This document shows positions 1-11,385 of a DNA stretch of 64,000 bases, in pieces. A program made the position numbers and the translations under genes. The stretch is from Betaproteobacteria bacterium Ga0074130 (GTDB lineage: Bacteria > Pseudomonadota > Gammaproteobacteria > Burkholderiales > Rhodocyclaceae): the NCBI GenBank assembly GCA_001464495.1, contig LNDZ01000021.1, positions 62,001-126,000 of the forward strand, written 5' to 3'. Position 1 is the stretch's first letter. Each line of letters starts with the position of its first letter. The notes under the pieces were generated by a model. The model had not been told where the DNA came from. It did no database searches and saw only the letters and a list, made by a program, of their open reading frames with translations.

Positions 1-243
1 CGGGGAGTAGGTTTGGAAAGTACGCTCAACGCCTTCGCCCGAGGAAATCTTGCGGACGGTGAAGCTGGAATTCAGGCCACGGTTACGCTTGCCGATCACA
101 ACGCCTTCAAAGGCCTGGACACGCTTGCGGGTACCTTCAACGACGTTCACGCCGACGATGACAGTGTCACCCGGGGCGAAGTCAGGGATGGTCTTGCCGA
201 GACGGGCAATCTCTTCTTTTTCAAGTTGTTCAATCAGGTTCAT
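1..243 (-). CDS. rplS: 50S ribosomal protein L19 (partial, cut by window edge)
   Basis: L19 is a large-subunit protein at the 30S-50S interface. The 81 visible codons begin [16 protein letters not shown] and show the family blocks [27 protein letters not shown] and [11 protein letters not shown]. The gene runs off the left edge; L19 is usually about 115-130 residues, so roughly the last third is missing. The start is the ATG whose complement is at 241-243. It lies 77 bp after trmD, in the standard place as last gene of rpsP-rimM-trmD-rplS. Confidence 0.96.
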   Translation of the reverse strand, partial: MNLIEQLEKEEIARLGKTIPDFAPGDTVIVGVNVVEGTRKRVQAFEGVVIGKRNRGLNSSFTVRKISSGEGVERTFQTYSP

Positions 244-320
244 TTCATACTCCAATGGTCGATGGCTTTTAGCCGTTCAGGCAGAGCAGGGTTGCCCCTG
301 ATACCCGCACTTTATGTGTA

Positions 321-1070
321 CTACTGACTGCTTTGATACGCCTGCTGAAACTCAGCCAGCAGTTTTGCTTCTTCCTTGCTCAGCGAGCGAGCCGCAAGCA
401 GCTCTGGACGCCGTAGCCAGGTTCTTCCTAACGCCTGCTTAAGGCGCCAGAGACGAATCTTTTCATGATTGCCGGACAACAACACCTCCGGCACTCCTAC
501 GTCTTCATACACTTCCGGACGTGTGTAATGCGCACAATCCAACAGCCCAGCAACAAAGGAATCCTCAACTGCCGAATCGGCATCATTCAGGGCCCCAGGA
601 AGCTGCCGCACACAGGCATCAATTAACGCCAATGCAGGGATTTCTCCGCCCGATACAACAAAATCACCGAGGGATATTTCTTCATCCACACAACGTTCGA
701 TCAGGCGTTCATCCACGCCCTCATATCGCCCGCAGAGCAGAATCGCTCCCTCACCCGCCGCTAACTCAAGCACCCGCTGATGTGTCAGCGGCTTGCCTTG
801 CGGCGAGAAGTAAATCACTTTCGCATTCGAACCACGCTTTACCTTGGCTGCAGCAATTGCAAGCTCTAGGGGCTGTGCCAGCATCACCATGCCAGGCCCA
901 CCACCGTAGGGTCGATCATCGACCGTGCGGTGATTGTCTTCGGTAAAGTCGCGGGGGTTCCAGCACTGCAAATCCCATAACTTGCGCTCCAGCGCCCGCC
1001 GCGTAATTCCCGAGGCAGTCACTGCAGTAAAAATCTCGGGGAACAGGGTTATGACATCGAAGGCGAGCAT
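321..1070 (-). CDS. trmD: tRNA (guanine(37)-N1)-methyltransferase TrmD
   Basis: TrmD methylates N1 of G37 next to the anticodon of tRNAs reading CNN codons, using SAM, and prevents +1 frameshifting. At 249 aa it has the usual length. The SPOUT trefoil-knot motifs are present: [21 protein letters not shown], the SAM loop [11 protein letters not shown], then HYTRPEVYE and LLSGNHEKI. It begins [14 protein letters not shown], typical of the family. It is 14 bp after rimM and clearly in the same operon. Confidence 0.97.
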   Translation of the reverse strand: MLAFDVITLFPEIFTAVTASGITRRALERKLWDLQCWNPRDFTEDNHRTVDDRPYGGGPGMVMLAQPLELAIAAAKVKRGSNAKVIYFSPQGKPLTHQRVLELAAGEGAILLCGRYEGVDERLIERCVDEEISLGDFVVSGGEIPALALIDACVRQLPGALNDADSAVEDSFVAGLLDCAHYTRPEVYEDVGVPEVLLSGNHEKIRLWRLKQALGRTWLRRPELLAARSLSKEEAKLLAEFQQAYQSSQ

Positions 1071-1084
1071 CGCTCAAGCACCCC

Positions 1085-1597
1085 TTACCAGTCCCGTTCC
1101 CACACCACACGGATCACTCCGGCGGCAATATCAACCTGCTCAACCACGCTACCCACAAAAGGCAACAAGCGTTCGGTATCGCCATCCTGCACCACCAGCA
1201 CATCATTGGCAGCCGCTGAAATCATTTCGCTGACACGCCCTAGGCTTTCGCCCCGGGTGTTTTGCACCTCAAGGCCAACCAGATCATCCCAGTAAAACTC
1301 GTCAGCCTCGGTTGCCGGCATGGCCTCACGTGGCACTGCGACGTAGCAACCATCTAGTGCTTCGGCTGCATTGCGGTCGTCCACACCAGCGATCTTGGCA
1401 ATCAAGCCTTTGCCATGCTCACGCACAGCTTCAAGCTTGAATGCACGCCAGTCCGAATCGGACTTGGCCTGCTCAGGATCGGCAATCAGCCACCACTGCG
1501 GCAGTGCACACCACGACGCCGGATCGTCGGCAAATGGATGCAGCTTGAACCAGCCCCGCACACCATACGGGGCGACAAGACGCCCCAAGATGATCAT
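1085..1597 (-). CDS. rimM: 16S rRNA processing protein RimM
   Basis: RimM is a 30S assembly factor that binds S19 and helps mature the 16S 3' head domain. The 170 aa protein has the N-terminal RimM barrel (LVAPYGVRGW near residue 7) and the C-terminal PRC barrel (FYWDDLVGLEVQN around residue 100, then LPFVGSVV). Its length is typical. It sits 23 bp after rpsP and 14 bp before trmD, the conserved order. Confidence 0.96.
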   Translation of the reverse strand: MIILGRLVAPYGVRGWFKLHPFADDPASWCALPQWWLIADPEQAKSDSDWRAFKLEAVREHGKGLIAKIAGVDDRNAAEALDGCYVAVPREAMPATEADEFYWDDLVGLEVQNTRGESLGRVSEMISAAANDVLVVQDGDTERLLPFVGSVVEQVDIAAGVIRVVWERDW

Positions 1598-1620
1598 GCG
1601 AGAACCGTCACTTGCGTTTA

Positions 1621-1875
1621 TCAGGCAGCCTTCTTTTCAGCGAGTTGCTTGACCAGACGGGCAGCGGTCGGTGACAGTTGTGCGCCATGGCTTTCCCAGT
1701 AGGCCAGACGTTCGGCATTTACCACCAGGCTGTCGGCGTTGCCGGAAGCCACTGGGTTGTAAAAACCAACGCGCTCGATGAAACGACCATCGCGACGATT
1801 GCGCGAATCGGTCACAACGATGTTGAAGAAAGGACGCTTCTTGGCGCCGCTACGGGCAAGACGGATAACAACCAT
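1621..1875 (-). CDS. rpsP: 30S ribosomal protein S16
   Basis: S16 is a small-subunit assembly protein. The 84 aa product starts [20 protein letters not shown] and contains [19 protein letters not shown], both diagnostic. It is the first gene of the operon; its promoter is visible about 40 bp upstream (1914-1942). The C-terminus ends in a short KQLAEKKAA tail, normal for proteobacterial S16. Confidence 0.97.
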   Translation of the reverse strand: MVVIRLARSGAKKRPFFNIVVTDSRNRRDGRFIERVGFYNPVASGNADSLVVNAERLAYWESHGAQLSPTAARLVKQLAEKKAA

Positions 1876-1913
1876 TTTTGAAACCTCGTTCCGGAAATCG
1901 GAGAAAGCCGGCG

Positions 1914-1942
1914 ATTATAGGGGAAAAACTAGCCGGAATCAA
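1914..1942 (-). promoter_or_regulatory. Sigma70-type promoter of the rpsP operon
   Basis: On the minus strand TTGATT (1937-1942) is followed after exactly 17 bp by TATAAT (1914-1919). The -10 is a perfect match and the -35 matches 4 of 6. The start site would fall near 1907, leaving a leader of about 30 nt before the rpsP ATG. Confidence 0.8.
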
Positions 1943-2248
1943 TGCTTAAGACAGGAAGCCGGCCAAGCCTTAAAAATGCTTATGTGACCACCACTTGAAG
2001 GCGTCGGCAATCGTCTGCTGCACAGCCAGAGCAACAGACTAAAGCGGGGGGCACCCATGACAACACCAGCTAATTACTGCTGAAGGCAAGGCTAAGGTCA
2101 TCTCGATTGGCGCGGCCCAAAACTGAATAGGGCGGAATTGGATGTGCGGAAAGATCAGCCAGCCAGCGCGAGGGCCATGGGCCCAGATAGGCTGTAGAGG
2201 CAGAATTCTACTAGAATCACTCACAAGCAACTTCCGGAACGGTCGCAC
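1943..2248. other. Intergenic region without a recognisable gene
   Basis: This is the rest of the 373 bp gap between rpsP and the PilZ-like gene. Short open frames here have no family motifs or ribosome binding sites. The only structure I see is a perfect 6-1-6 inverted repeat, ATTCTA-C-TAGAAT at 2205-2217, whose right arm TAGAAT could be the -10 of the downstream gene. Confidence 0.4.
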
Positions 2249-3688
2249 GTGCCCCTAGATGAAACTCAGCTGATCGCTTCCCCTGCCATGGACGAGGTAC
2301 TCGACTGGCTTGGCAGCAAGAGCGGTGATCCGCTTGACGACTTGATCCCCCTGCGCCGGCACTTGCGCACCGTGATATCGCTATCACTACAGCCACGCGT
2401 CTTGATGCGCCTGCTGGACTTGTTCGAGCCTCGCGTGGCTCGCATTCACGCATTGGTGTTCCCTTTGCTGCTAGACGCCAGCACTCCGCTGCCACGCAAT
2501 TTACGCGTGCTCAGCCAGAGCCTGGTAGACCTGCATGGGCAGTTAGCCGAAGGCTTCATGTATGTTGTTGGGCATGCCGTTGGCGAAGGCTTCCAGCGTC
2601 CCAAGCGGCGGCGTGACACGCTTGCTGCCCGCGCGTTGCACAGCCTACGGCTGCAGTATGAGTTATCCCTGCGCATCGCCAGCGGTACCCCACCCGGCTT
2701 CTGGAAGCAGATTAACTCCCTGCTGGTGAACCAGCAAACGACCGAGCACTTCCTCGATAGCCCGACGCTGCAACTGCTGCACCTTGTGCTGGCAATGCAT
2801 GCGGCACAGGCCGAGGCGCTGACGCCCCGAGAACAAGAGTTCCTGTGGCGCCATGCCGAGCAGCTAGCCGCCCAAGTAGAACTGACCACCGCCTTGCCTA
2901 AAAAAATTGAATGCTGGCTCTGGGTCGATACTCATGACGAGCGCCCGCCCACGCCGGCCAACCGGCGCGCTCCACCCAGCGCGGATGGCCTGCTTTTTTA
3001 CACCTGCCACACCTTGGGTGTGGTCACACAAGCCAGCCTTGACGGGCTTACGGCGCCACGCAACTTCCGTAATGTGCTGCATCATGCTGCGCGGCGCTGG
3101 CTCAACCCACCACAGCGCCGTCACAACCGACGTCGCGGCAACTACCGCGTCGAGGTCTGCCCTCGGCTCTCCAGCCTGTGGTCTTTGCTGCATGGTGACT
3201 TGTCAGCGGCAGCGTCTAAACAAGTCACCAATGAATGGCAGGTCATGAACGACAGCCCGGCTGGTTACGCCGCCATGCACATTGCTGGCAACATGCCCAA
3301 CCTGCTGTCCGGTTCGGTGATCGGCATTCGGCGTGACGCGAAAGAACCCTGGAGCTTGTGCATGGTGCGCTGGGTCCGCAGCGAGAACTCCGAGCATCTG
3401 GAAATGGGGCTGGAGGTACTTGCTCCGTACGCAGATGCCGTACGTATTGCGATTGCCTCACGTCCGGCTGCGCCGATACCTGCCCTCCTGCTCCCCCCAT
3501 TAAATGGAACCAACCGAGGGGAAACGCTGCTGACCGAACGTGGTGTCTACGAAACAGGACGGATTGCCCTGATGCACGAGAAAGCCGGCAAGCTGCAGGT
3601 GGTCGAATGCCAGACCCAGCCACTGGTTACACAAACGTCGAGTATCGAGCTGTTCGAGTTCGAGCGAATACAACATCCAGCACATTGA
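2249..3688 (+). CDS. Hypothetical protein with C-terminal PilZ-like domain
   Basis: A 479 aa protein of uncertain role. Residues 1-290 are mostly helical with no motif I recognise and no signal peptide. The C-terminal part looks PilZ-like: an arginine cluster with RRGNYR near residues 295-302, then NDSPAG at 334-339, which fits the (D/N)xSxxG c-di-GMP signature, followed by a beta-rich stretch with WSLCMVRWVR. The gap between the Arg motif and NDSPAG (about 35 residues) is at the long end for PilZ, so ligand binding is an inference. The start is a GTG. It converges on yihY with a 10 bp gap. Confidence 0.6.
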   Translation: MPLDETQLIASPAMDEVLDWLGSKSGDPLDDLIPLRRHLRTVISLSLQPRVLMRLLDLFEPRVARIHALVFPLLLDASTPLPRNLRVLSQSLVDLHGQLAEGFMYVVGHAVGEGFQRPKRRRDTLAARALHSLRLQYELSLRIASGTPPGFWKQINSLLVNQQTTEHFLDSPTLQLLHLVLAMHAAQAEALTPREQEFLWRHAEQLAAQVELTTALPKKIECWLWVDTHDERPPTPANRRAPPSADGLLFYTCHTLGVVTQASLDGLTAPRNFRNVLHHAARRWLNPPQRRHNRRRGNYRVEVCPRLSSLWSLLHGDLSAAASKQVTNEWQVMNDSPAGYAAMHIAGNMPNLLSGSVIGIRRDAKEPWSLCMVRWVRSENSEHLEMGLEVLAPYADAVRIAIASRPAAPIPALLLPPLNGTNRGETLLTERGVYETGRIALMHEKAGKLQVVECQTQPLVTQTSSIELFEFERIQHPAH

Positions 3689-3698
3689 ATCGAAGGGC

Positions 3699-4520
3699 TT
3701 AGCCCTTCTCTGTCTTCGGTAATTCCGAGACGACATAGGCCCCGACCAGAATCACGGTCCAAGACAAAAACAGCCAAAGCAGGAAGATGGGAACGGCAGA
3801 GAAGGTTCCATAAATCACAGCATGTGCTGAGAAGTACTTGAGATACAGGCTCAGCAACTTGTGAATGCCAACGAAACACCCGGCAGTAAAGACGCCACCC
3901 AAAAGCGCATGTGAGCGCGGAATGCGGCAATTGGGAACCGCCCAGTACAGCAATGCAAAGATGGCCACCATGAACAAGAATGGTAGGCCACGCAACATAA
4001 AGCCAACAACGCCGCTACTCGAATCCGTGACCCAACCCAAAGAAGTGGTGACGAGAAAGGTCACGGCCACCAGACTGGCGCCAAAAATAACGGGGCCGAG
4101 CAGGAGTGCGACGCTGTGCATGAGAATGCGCCGTAGAAGCGGGCGGTGCGTTCGAATTCGCCAGATTAGATTGAAGGTCCGCTCAATCGTCAGCATCTGC
4201 ACCAAGGCAGTAGCAGCAAAGGTTACGAGCCCAAGCCAGGTCAGACGCTCCGCCTTATTCGCAAAGAGGCTCACATACTTGGCGATCACGACCCCCGCTT
4301 TTTCCGGTAGCAGATTTGCCAGTAGGAATTTTTCAACGGCTACGCCAAGCCCGCTTCCAAACGGCAGGATCGAAATCAAGGCAACGGCGCCCGTAATCAT
4401 CGGCACCAGACCCAGCAGGGTCGTGAACGACAGGGCCGCCGCAGTTTGCGTACAACGCTCGCTACGAAAACGCTGGGCAACGCGGACAACAAGTCGGAAA
4501 GGGGTGAGCAGCATGAGCAT
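3699..4520 (-). CDS. YihY/BrkB family inner-membrane protein
   Basis: A 273 aa polytopic membrane protein of the YihY (formerly miscalled RNase BN) family. Typical features are TAAALSFTTLLGLVPM near the N-terminus, a long amphipathic segment, and repeated membrane helices ending FLLWLFLSWTVILVGA. Family members have been proposed as transporters, but the substrate is unknown. I start it at the ATG at 4520; an upstream TTG at 4529 would add three residues, and neither has a strong ribosome site. It is divergent from the WrbA-like gene 40 bp away. Confidence 0.88.
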   Translation of the reverse strand: MLMLLTPFRLVVRVAQRFRSERCTQTAAALSFTTLLGLVPMITGAVALISILPFGSGLGVAVEKFLLANLLPEKAGVVIAKYVSLFANKAERLTWLGLVTFAATALVQMLTIERTFNLIWRIRTHRPLLRRILMHSVALLLGPVIFGASLVAVTFLVTTSLGWVTDSSSGVVGFMLRGLPFLFMVAIFALLYWAVPNCRIPRSHALLGGVFTAGCFVGIHKLLSLYLKYFSAHAVIYGTFSAVPIFLLWLFLSWTVILVGAYVVSELPKTEKG

Positions 4521-4524
4521 ATAA

Positions 4525-5522
<998 letters not shown>

Positions 5523-5535
5523 GTTGGGGGAGAAA

Positions 5536-6297
5536 TTACGCAGCCTTATTCCGCTGTGTGAGGCGCCAGACTAGCAAAACATATCCCGACGCAGCATAGA
5601 TCAGGAACAGTGAAAACATCACGCCCGGCGGGTAGAAAGCTGTCAGCGCAAAGAACAGAGCAATCGCCGCCACGGCAATAAATGGCACACTCTTGCGCAG
5701 ATTGATTTCCTTGCCGCTCCAGTACGGCACATTACTGATCATGGTCAGACCGGCGAAGATGGTCAGTGCACAGGCATACCAGCGCAGGTCTTCCCCCTTC
5801 CAGCCAAAATCAGTCATCACCCAGACCAAGCCAGCAATCAACGAGGCGGCTGCAGGGCTTGGCAAGCCCTGAAAGTAGCGCTTGTCCACCACACCAACAT
5901 TCGTATTGAAACGGGCGAGGCGCAGCGCAGCGCCTGCACAGTAGATAAAGGCAGCGATCCAGCCGAGCTTGCCCATACCTCGCAAGGCCCACTCGTAGAT
6001 CACCAGTGCAGGGGCGGCGCCAAAGGACAGCATGTCGCACAGGGAATCGTATTCGACACCAAACTCACTTTGGGTATGCGTCATGCGTGCGACACGGCCG
6101 TCTACACCATCTAGCAGCATGGCAATGAAAATGGCAATTGCGGAGTACTCAAAATTGCCGTTCATTGCCTGCACGATGGCATAGAAGCCAGCAAACAAGT
6201 TTGCGGTCGTGAACAGATTAGGCAGGATGTAAATCCCGCGCCGACGACGCTCGGTGGTCATCAGGGGCTGGTTCTCTCCGTTGCTCAAATCTGACAT
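5536..6297 (-). CDS. pssA: CDP-diacylglycerol-serine O-phosphatidyltransferase
   Basis: This enzyme makes phosphatidylserine from CDP-diacylglycerol and serine in the inner membrane. The 253 aa protein is the integral-membrane (type II) form: the CDP-alcohol transferase motif reads DGVDGRVAR...GVEYDSLCD around residues 63-88, and helices follow to the C-terminus. It lies 50 bp after psd on the same strand, so the two steps of phosphatidylethanolamine synthesis are encoded together. Confidence 0.95.
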   Translation of the reverse strand: MSDLSNGENQPLMTTERRRRGIYILPNLFTTANLFAGFYAIVQAMNGNFEYSAIAIFIAMLLDGVDGRVARMTHTQSEFGVEYDSLCDMLSFGAAPALVIYEWALRGMGKLGWIAAFIYCAGAALRLARFNTNVGVVDKRYFQGLPSPAAASLIAGLVWVMTDFGWKGEDLRWYACALTIFAGLTMISNVPYWSGKEINLRKSVPFIAVAAIALFFALTAFYPPGVMFSLFLIYAASGYVLLVWRLTQRNKAA

Positions 6298-6347
6298 GGG
6301 CTTAACCTGTAATGGTGAGGGGCGATTATAACCAGACCGTCAGCTGA

Positions 6348-6989
6348 CTACGGAAGTTCCGCGAGGATTGTCGTGGTCGCACTGACCTTTTCACCGATGG
6401 TGACTTTGACCCGGCTGTCTGTCGGCAAATAGACATCGACACGCGAACCAAAGCGGATAAAGCCATAGCGCTGCCCACGCGAGAGAGCGTCGCCTGCCTT
6501 GACGTAACAGAGAATGCGGCGGGCGACCAGGCCTGCCACCTGCACGCACGTTACATCATGGTTACCCGTGCGGATATGCAAAGCATTACGCTCGTTTTCG
6601 GTCGAGGCCTTGGCAAGGTCTGCATTTACAAACTTGCCCGGGTGATACCACACACCCTTGATCTCTCCATCGACCGGGCTGCGATTGGAGTGCACATTGA
6701 ATACATTCATGAAGACACTAACCTTAAGCGCATCACGCTCCAGCCAAGGGTCGCGTACAGGCTCGATGGCAACGATGCGGCCATCGGCAGGCGAAAGGAC
6801 GGCCTTTTCGACTTGGGGAATTTCACGTGGGGGGTCACGGAAGAACTGCACGCAGAAGACAAAGAAAACCCACACAGGCGCAGCCCAGCCCCAACCGCAG
6901 GCATATGTCAGTACAGCAGCCAAGGCACCACTGATGATGATGAAGGGCCAGCCTTCGCGTGCCAGCAGGGGGTGGGGGTATGCGTTCAT
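6348..6989 (-). CDS. psd: Phosphatidylserine decarboxylase proenzyme
   Basis: Converts phosphatidylserine to phosphatidylethanolamine. This is the short form (213 aa) related to Psd proenzymes with an N-terminal membrane hairpin. The self-cleavage site is the Gly-Ser in [11 protein letters not shown] near the C-terminus, where the serine becomes the pyruvoyl cofactor. SPADGRIV and [16 protein letters not shown] are also conserved. I take the ATG at 6989 (CGGA six bases upstream); an upstream TTG at 7004 lacks a ribosome site. A terminator separates it from ilvC, so it probably has its own promoter. Confidence 0.94.
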   Translation of the reverse strand: MNAYPHPLLAREGWPFIIISGALAAVLTYACGWGWAAPVWVFFVFCVQFFRDPPREIPQVEKAVLSPADGRIVAIEPVRDPWLERDALKVSVFMNVFNVHSNRSPVDGEIKGVWYHPGKFVNADLAKASTENERNALHIRTGNHDVTCVQVAGLVARRILCYVKAGDALSRGQRYGFIRFGSRVDVYLPTDSRVKVTIGEKVSATTTILAELP

Positions 6990-7020
6990 GTTGATCCGGT
7001 TCAAATAAGGGAAATACCGT

Positions 7021-7052
7021 AAAAAAAGGGCACAGCGCGCTGTGCCCTTTTT
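7021..7052 (-). terminator. Rho-independent terminator after ilvC
   Basis: A near-perfect hairpin, AAAAAGGGCACAGC and its complement GCTGTGCCCTTTTT, with A and T tracts on both sides. It lies just after the ilvC stop codon and could also act in the plus direction. Confidence 0.9.
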
Positions 7053-7073
7053 GATTCTACCGCAGCAGAACTT

Positions 7074-8602
<1,529 letters not shown>

Positions 8603-8604
8603 AA

Positions 8605-10314
8605 TTACAGGTCCTCGGCCAGGATCATTTCGGACAGACCCTTGCCGGCAGCCACCATCGGGAACACATTGGCGGTTGGGTCGGTGAGGAAGTCGAGGAA
8701 GACGAGCTCGTTCTTGTGCTTCACGAAGGCCTCGCGCAGCGCCGGCTCAACATCCGACGGGCTGGTGATCTGAATGCCGACGTGGCCATAGGCCTCGGCC
8801 AGCTTGACGAAATCAGGCAGCGCATCAACATAGGACTCGGCGTAGCGATTGCCGTAGAACATTTCCTGCCACTGACGCACCATGCCCAGATAGCGATTGT
8901 TCAGGTTGACGATCTTGACCGGCAGACGGAATTGCTTACAGGTCGACAGCTCCTGAATATTCATCTGAATCGAGCCTTCGCCCGTCACACAGGCAACTGG
9001 TGTATTTGGATTGGCAAAGCAAGCGCCCATGGCCGCCGGCAGGCCAAAGCCCATGGTGCCTAAACCGCCGGAGTTCAACCAACGACGTGGCTTGTCGAAC
9101 TTGTAATACTGTGCAGCCCACATCTGGTGCTGACCCACATCGGACGTGACGATAGCTTCGCCACCGGTGACTTCGTAAAGTTTCTCCACCACGTACTGGG
9201 GCATGATGATCTCACTGCCCATCTTGTACTTAAGGCTCTTCTTCTCCCGCCAGACATCGATGTCTTTCCACCAGGCAGCGAGTGCCTTTGGATCGATCTT
9301 GCCTTCCGATGCATGAACCTGAGCAATCAACTCATCTAGCACGTCATTCAGATTGCCGACGATAGGCACATCAACCTTGACGCGCTTGGCAATCGAAGAC
9401 GGATCGATATCAACATGAATGATCTTGCGCGGAATAGAACCGAAGTTTTCTGGATTGCCGATCACACGGTCATCAAAGCGCGCACCAATCGCCAGCAGCA
9501 CATCCGCATGCTGCATAGACATATTGGCTTCATAGGTGCCATGCATGCCCAGCATGCCAACGCTCTGCTTATCCGTTGCCGGGAAGCCACCCAGGCCCAT
9601 CAGGGTATTGGTGACAGGCACTTCAAGCAGATGAGCCAACTTGGTCAGCTTTTCAGCAGTGTCGGACAGAATGATGCCGCCACCCGCATAGATCAGCGGA
9701 CGCTTGGCTTCCAGCAGCAACTGTACTGCCTTCTTGATCTGGCCACTATGGCCCTTGGTCACCGGGTTGTAAGAGCGGATCGAGACCGTCTTGGGATACT
9801 CGAACTCACACTTATCGACGCCCAAGTCCTTGGGAATATCCACCAGCACAGGGCCAGGACGACCGGTCTTGGCCAGATAGAACGCCTTCTTGATGGTCGG
9901 CGCCAGATCGCGCACGTCCTTGACCAGGAAGTTGTGCTTAACGCAGGGGCGAGTGATACCAACGGTATCGCACTCTTGGAAAGCATCCTGACCGATATAG
10001 CTGGTCGGCACTTGGCCGGACAGCACCACCATCGGGATCGAGTCGGTATAAGCTGTTGCAATACCGGTCACAGCGTTGGTAACGCCGGGGCCGGAAGTGA
10101 CCATGCAGACACCGATCTTCTGCGACGAGCGCGAGTAGGCGTCAGCCGCATGTACGGCTGCCTGCTCGTGACGCACGAGAATATGTTTGATTTTGTCCTG
10201 CTTGAACAGTTCGTCGTACAAATGTAGGACCGAGCCGCCAGGATAGCCAAATATAAATTCGACCTTTTCTTCCTGCAGGCACCTGATTACAATTTCCGCG
10301 CCAGTTAATACCAT
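8605..10314 (-). CDS. ilvI: Acetolactate synthase catalytic subunit
   Basis: TPP-dependent enzyme that condenses pyruvate with pyruvate or 2-oxobutyrate, the first common step to branched-chain amino acids. The 569 aa protein has the TPP glutamate region (HEQAAVHAADAYSR near residue 48), the FAD domain (IGARFDDRV) and the pyrophosphate motif GEGSIQMN...NNRYLGMVRQWQ. It is first in ilvI-ilvN-ilvC. The symbol could equally be ilvB. Upstream is the divergent sigma-factor gene. Confidence 0.96.
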   Translation of the reverse strand: MVLTGAEIVIRCLQEEKVEFIFGYPGGSVLHLYDELFKQDKIKHILVRHEQAAVHAADAYSRSSQKIGVCMVTSGPGVTNAVTGIATAYTDSIPMVVLSGQVPTSYIGQDAFQECDTVGITRPCVKHNFLVKDVRDLAPTIKKAFYLAKTGRPGPVLVDIPKDLGVDKCEFEYPKTVSIRSYNPVTKGHSGQIKKAVQLLLEAKRPLIYAGGGIILSDTAEKLTKLAHLLEVPVTNTLMGLGGFPATDKQSVGMLGMHGTYEANMSMQHADVLLAIGARFDDRVIGNPENFGSIPRKIIHVDIDPSSIAKRVKVDVPIVGNLNDVLDELIAQVHASEGKIDPKALAAWWKDIDVWREKKSLKYKMGSEIIMPQYVVEKLYEVTGGEAIVTSDVGQHQMWAAQYYKFDKPRRWLNSGGLGTMGFGLPAAMGACFANPNTPVACVTGEGSIQMNIQELSTCKQFRLPVKIVNLNNRYLGMVRQWQEMFYGNRYAESYVDALPDFVKLAEAYGHVGIQITSPSDVEPALREAFVKHKNELVFLDFLTDPTANVFPMVAAGKGLSEMILAEDL

Positions 10315-10372
10315 CGCATTTCCGCCTAGGGTGTTTGTTCCGGGAAACCGGTAACATTAAACCGAGACGCAC

Positions 10373-11005
10373 TTGCTGGTCAAGGTCTTTTGGCATTTTG
10401 CGGCTGATTTTCCCTACTACAACAAGGACAAGGACCCTCCCCTGGCTTCACGTAACCAACTTTCGGACTTCCTGGCCGGAGTCGAACGACGCGCCTTCAA
10501 ACAGGCGCTCTATGCCGTGCGCAACGAAGAATCCGCGCTGGACATCGTTCAGGACGCCATGATGAAGCTCGCCGAAAAATACGGTGATCGCCCGGCAGAG
10601 GAGTTCCCGATGCTGTTTCAGCGTATCCTGCAGAACACCATTCGCGACTTCTATCGTCGAAGCAAGGTTCGCTCCCTCTGGACCACCCTGTTTTCGGCGC
10701 TAACGCCAGACGGGGACGAGGATAGCGATCCGCTGGAAACCATTGAGGTCGAAGACCTGTCTCAGACAGGTGCAAACCCGCAGAAGCAGCTTGAGCAATC
10801 ACAAGTCCTTGCTTTAATTGAGAAAGAGATAGAAAAGTTACCGCCACGTCAACGCGAAGCCTTCCTCATGCGTTATTGGGAAGACATGGACATTGCCGAA
10901 ACGGCATTGGCGATGGGATGTTCAGAGGGTAGCGTTAAGACCCACTGCTCCCGCGCCACCCATGCATTGGCAAGTGCCCTCGCGGCACGGGGGATAAAGT
11001 TATGA
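10373..11005 (+). CDS. ECF-type RNA polymerase sigma factor
   Basis: A sigma70-family protein with region 2 (RAFKQALYAVRNEESALDIVQDAMMKLAEKY) and region 4 (EKLPPRQREAFLMRYWEDMDIAETALAMGCSEGSVKTH), the ECF architecture. The start is uncertain. The only standard codon is TTG at 10373, giving 210 aa. A CTG at 10442 is preceded by AAGGACAAGGA at good spacing and would begin LASRNQLSDFLAGVE, which is where homologues I remember begin. It overlaps the DUF3619 gene by ATGA and heads a four-gene operon, so that protein is a candidate anti-sigma factor. Confidence 0.9.
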   Translation: MLVKVFWHFAADFPYYNKDKDPPLASRNQLSDFLAGVERRAFKQALYAVRNEESALDIVQDAMMKLAEKYGDRPAEEFPMLFQRILQNTIRDFYRRSKVRSLWTTLFSALTPDGDEDSDPLETIEVEDLSQTGANPQKQLEQSQVLALIEKEIEKLPPRQREAFLMRYWEDMDIAETALAMGCSEGSVKTHCSRATHALASALAARGIKL

Positions 11006-11385
11006 ACGAAGAACTTAAATTTGCGCAGAAAATCAGTCATGCCCTGGATCATGGCAATGACGATCTTGATCCGAAGCTGGCCTCGCGCCTGCATGCGGCG
11101 CGCATGGCTGCACTCGATCACCAGCGTCAGCCGGTGGCCGTCTTCAGCCTTGCGGGCATAGGTCATCTGACTGCAGATTTCTTCCGGTCCAGCTTTGTCC
11201 CTGCCATTCTTGCCTTCGCCCTGATTATTGGCGCCGCCGGTACCCTGTATGTGGATGACCTCATGCAGGCCGACGAAAACGAAGAATTGGACAGCGCACT
11301 GCTCTCAGACGAGCTGCCCATCAACGCCTACCTGGACGACGGTTTTCAGATATGGGTCAACGCATCCTCGCCATCCTCGGACTGA
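11002..11385 (+). CDS. DUF3619 single-pass membrane protein, possible anti-sigma factor
   Basis: A 127 aa protein with a cytoplasmic N-terminal part (ISHALDHGNDDLDPKLASRLHAAR), one transmembrane helix at about 66-84 (PAILAFALIIGAAGTLYV) and an acidic C-terminal tail. The arrangement, plus the 4 bp overlap with the sigma gene, resembles an anti-sigma factor, but no zinc-binding HxxxCxxC is present. The function is therefore inferred from context only. It overlaps the DUF3106 gene by 34 bp. Confidence 0.8.
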   Translation: MNEELKFAQKISHALDHGNDDLDPKLASRLHAARMAALDHQRQPVAVFSLAGIGHLTADFFRSSFVPAILAFALIIGAAGTLYVDDLMQADENEELDSALLSDELPINAYLDDGFQIWVNASSPSSD

